The notes beneath the pieces were generated by a model. It made no database searches. It was not told the origin of the DNA and saw only the letters and a list, made by a program, of their open reading frames with translations. Below are positions 63,952 through 64,000 of a stretch of 64,000 nt of DNA, in pieces. The DNA lies in contig NC_135059.1 of assembly GCF_051014685.1 (NCBI RefSeq), positions 868,001 to 932,000 on the forward strand. The letters run 5' to 3'. Origin of the DNA: Ptiloglossa arizonensis (Eukaryota; Arthropoda; Insecta; Hymenoptera; Colletidae). Both the position numbers and the translations under genes were made by a program. How positions within the stretch are numbered: position 1 is the stretch's first letter; each line of letters starts with the position of its first letter.

Positions 63952-64000
63952 ATAGGTTGTTCGATAAGTTTCGTCGAACGACTAGAGACGGTACTGTCTT
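63952..64000. repeat. Mariner-end-like repeat, copy cut by the window edge
   Basis: taataggttgttcgataagtttcgtcgaacgac matches the left half of the palindromes at 45.27 kb. A cagtacc-type motif near the edge (gacggtactg) recalls the GTAC flank of the other copies. The rest lies outside the window. Confidence 0.6.

Overview
The window looks like nuclear DNA from an insect. Genes have many short introns with GT/AG borders, the background is AT-rich but full of CpG, and simple repeats are long. The CpG-rich, AT-rich background and the mariner-like palindromes would fit a hymenopteran (bee, ant or wasp), but that is inference; nothing in the window fixes the species.

Left part, 1-12,900, minus strand: the 5' and central exons of a neprilysin-like M13 zinc metallopeptidase (470-10,623, with its C-terminal exons beyond coordinate 1), and next to it a complete seven-exon mitochondrial tRNA 2-thiouridylase gene (TRMU/MTU1, 11,240-12,889). 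The neprilysin model carries an acidic, low-complexity stalk between its membrane anchor and the catalytic domain. One large intron holds a GATA/GA microsatellite and a 15-nt inverted repeat.

Middle part, 12,900-31,300: a 5.9-kb intergenic stretch with two GC-rich, stop-poor patches, then the plus-strand gene for the SIN3 co-repressor scaffold (18,770-31,279, 17 coding exons). Three PAH domains, the HDAC-interaction domain and the C-terminal SIN3 domain are all visible. The gene can end early at a stop after exon 14 or splice over 5.3 kb to three further exons, which suggests C-terminal isoforms like those of Drosophila Sin3A.

31,300-40,200: mostly non-coding. By matching splice sites and phases I assembled a three-exon minus-strand gene (36,117-39,694) for a 138-residue secreted six-cysteine protein that I do not recognise. 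It is the best candidate for something undescribed. An exon-like plus-strand segment (35,951-36,043) lies just beyond its stop codon.

40,200-64,000: no gene I can identify. The stretch has CpG-rich patches, short palindromic mariner-end-like repeats (44.8, 45.3, 54.2 and 64.0 kb), a family of fold-back repeats (52.3-57.4 kb), microsatellites and a few unproven exon-like segments. It may be intergenic DNA or a long intron of a gene whose exons lie outside the window. The genes do not form an obvious pathway: peptidase, mitochondrial tRNA modification, chromatin co-repressor and secreted peptide appear to be chance neighbours.
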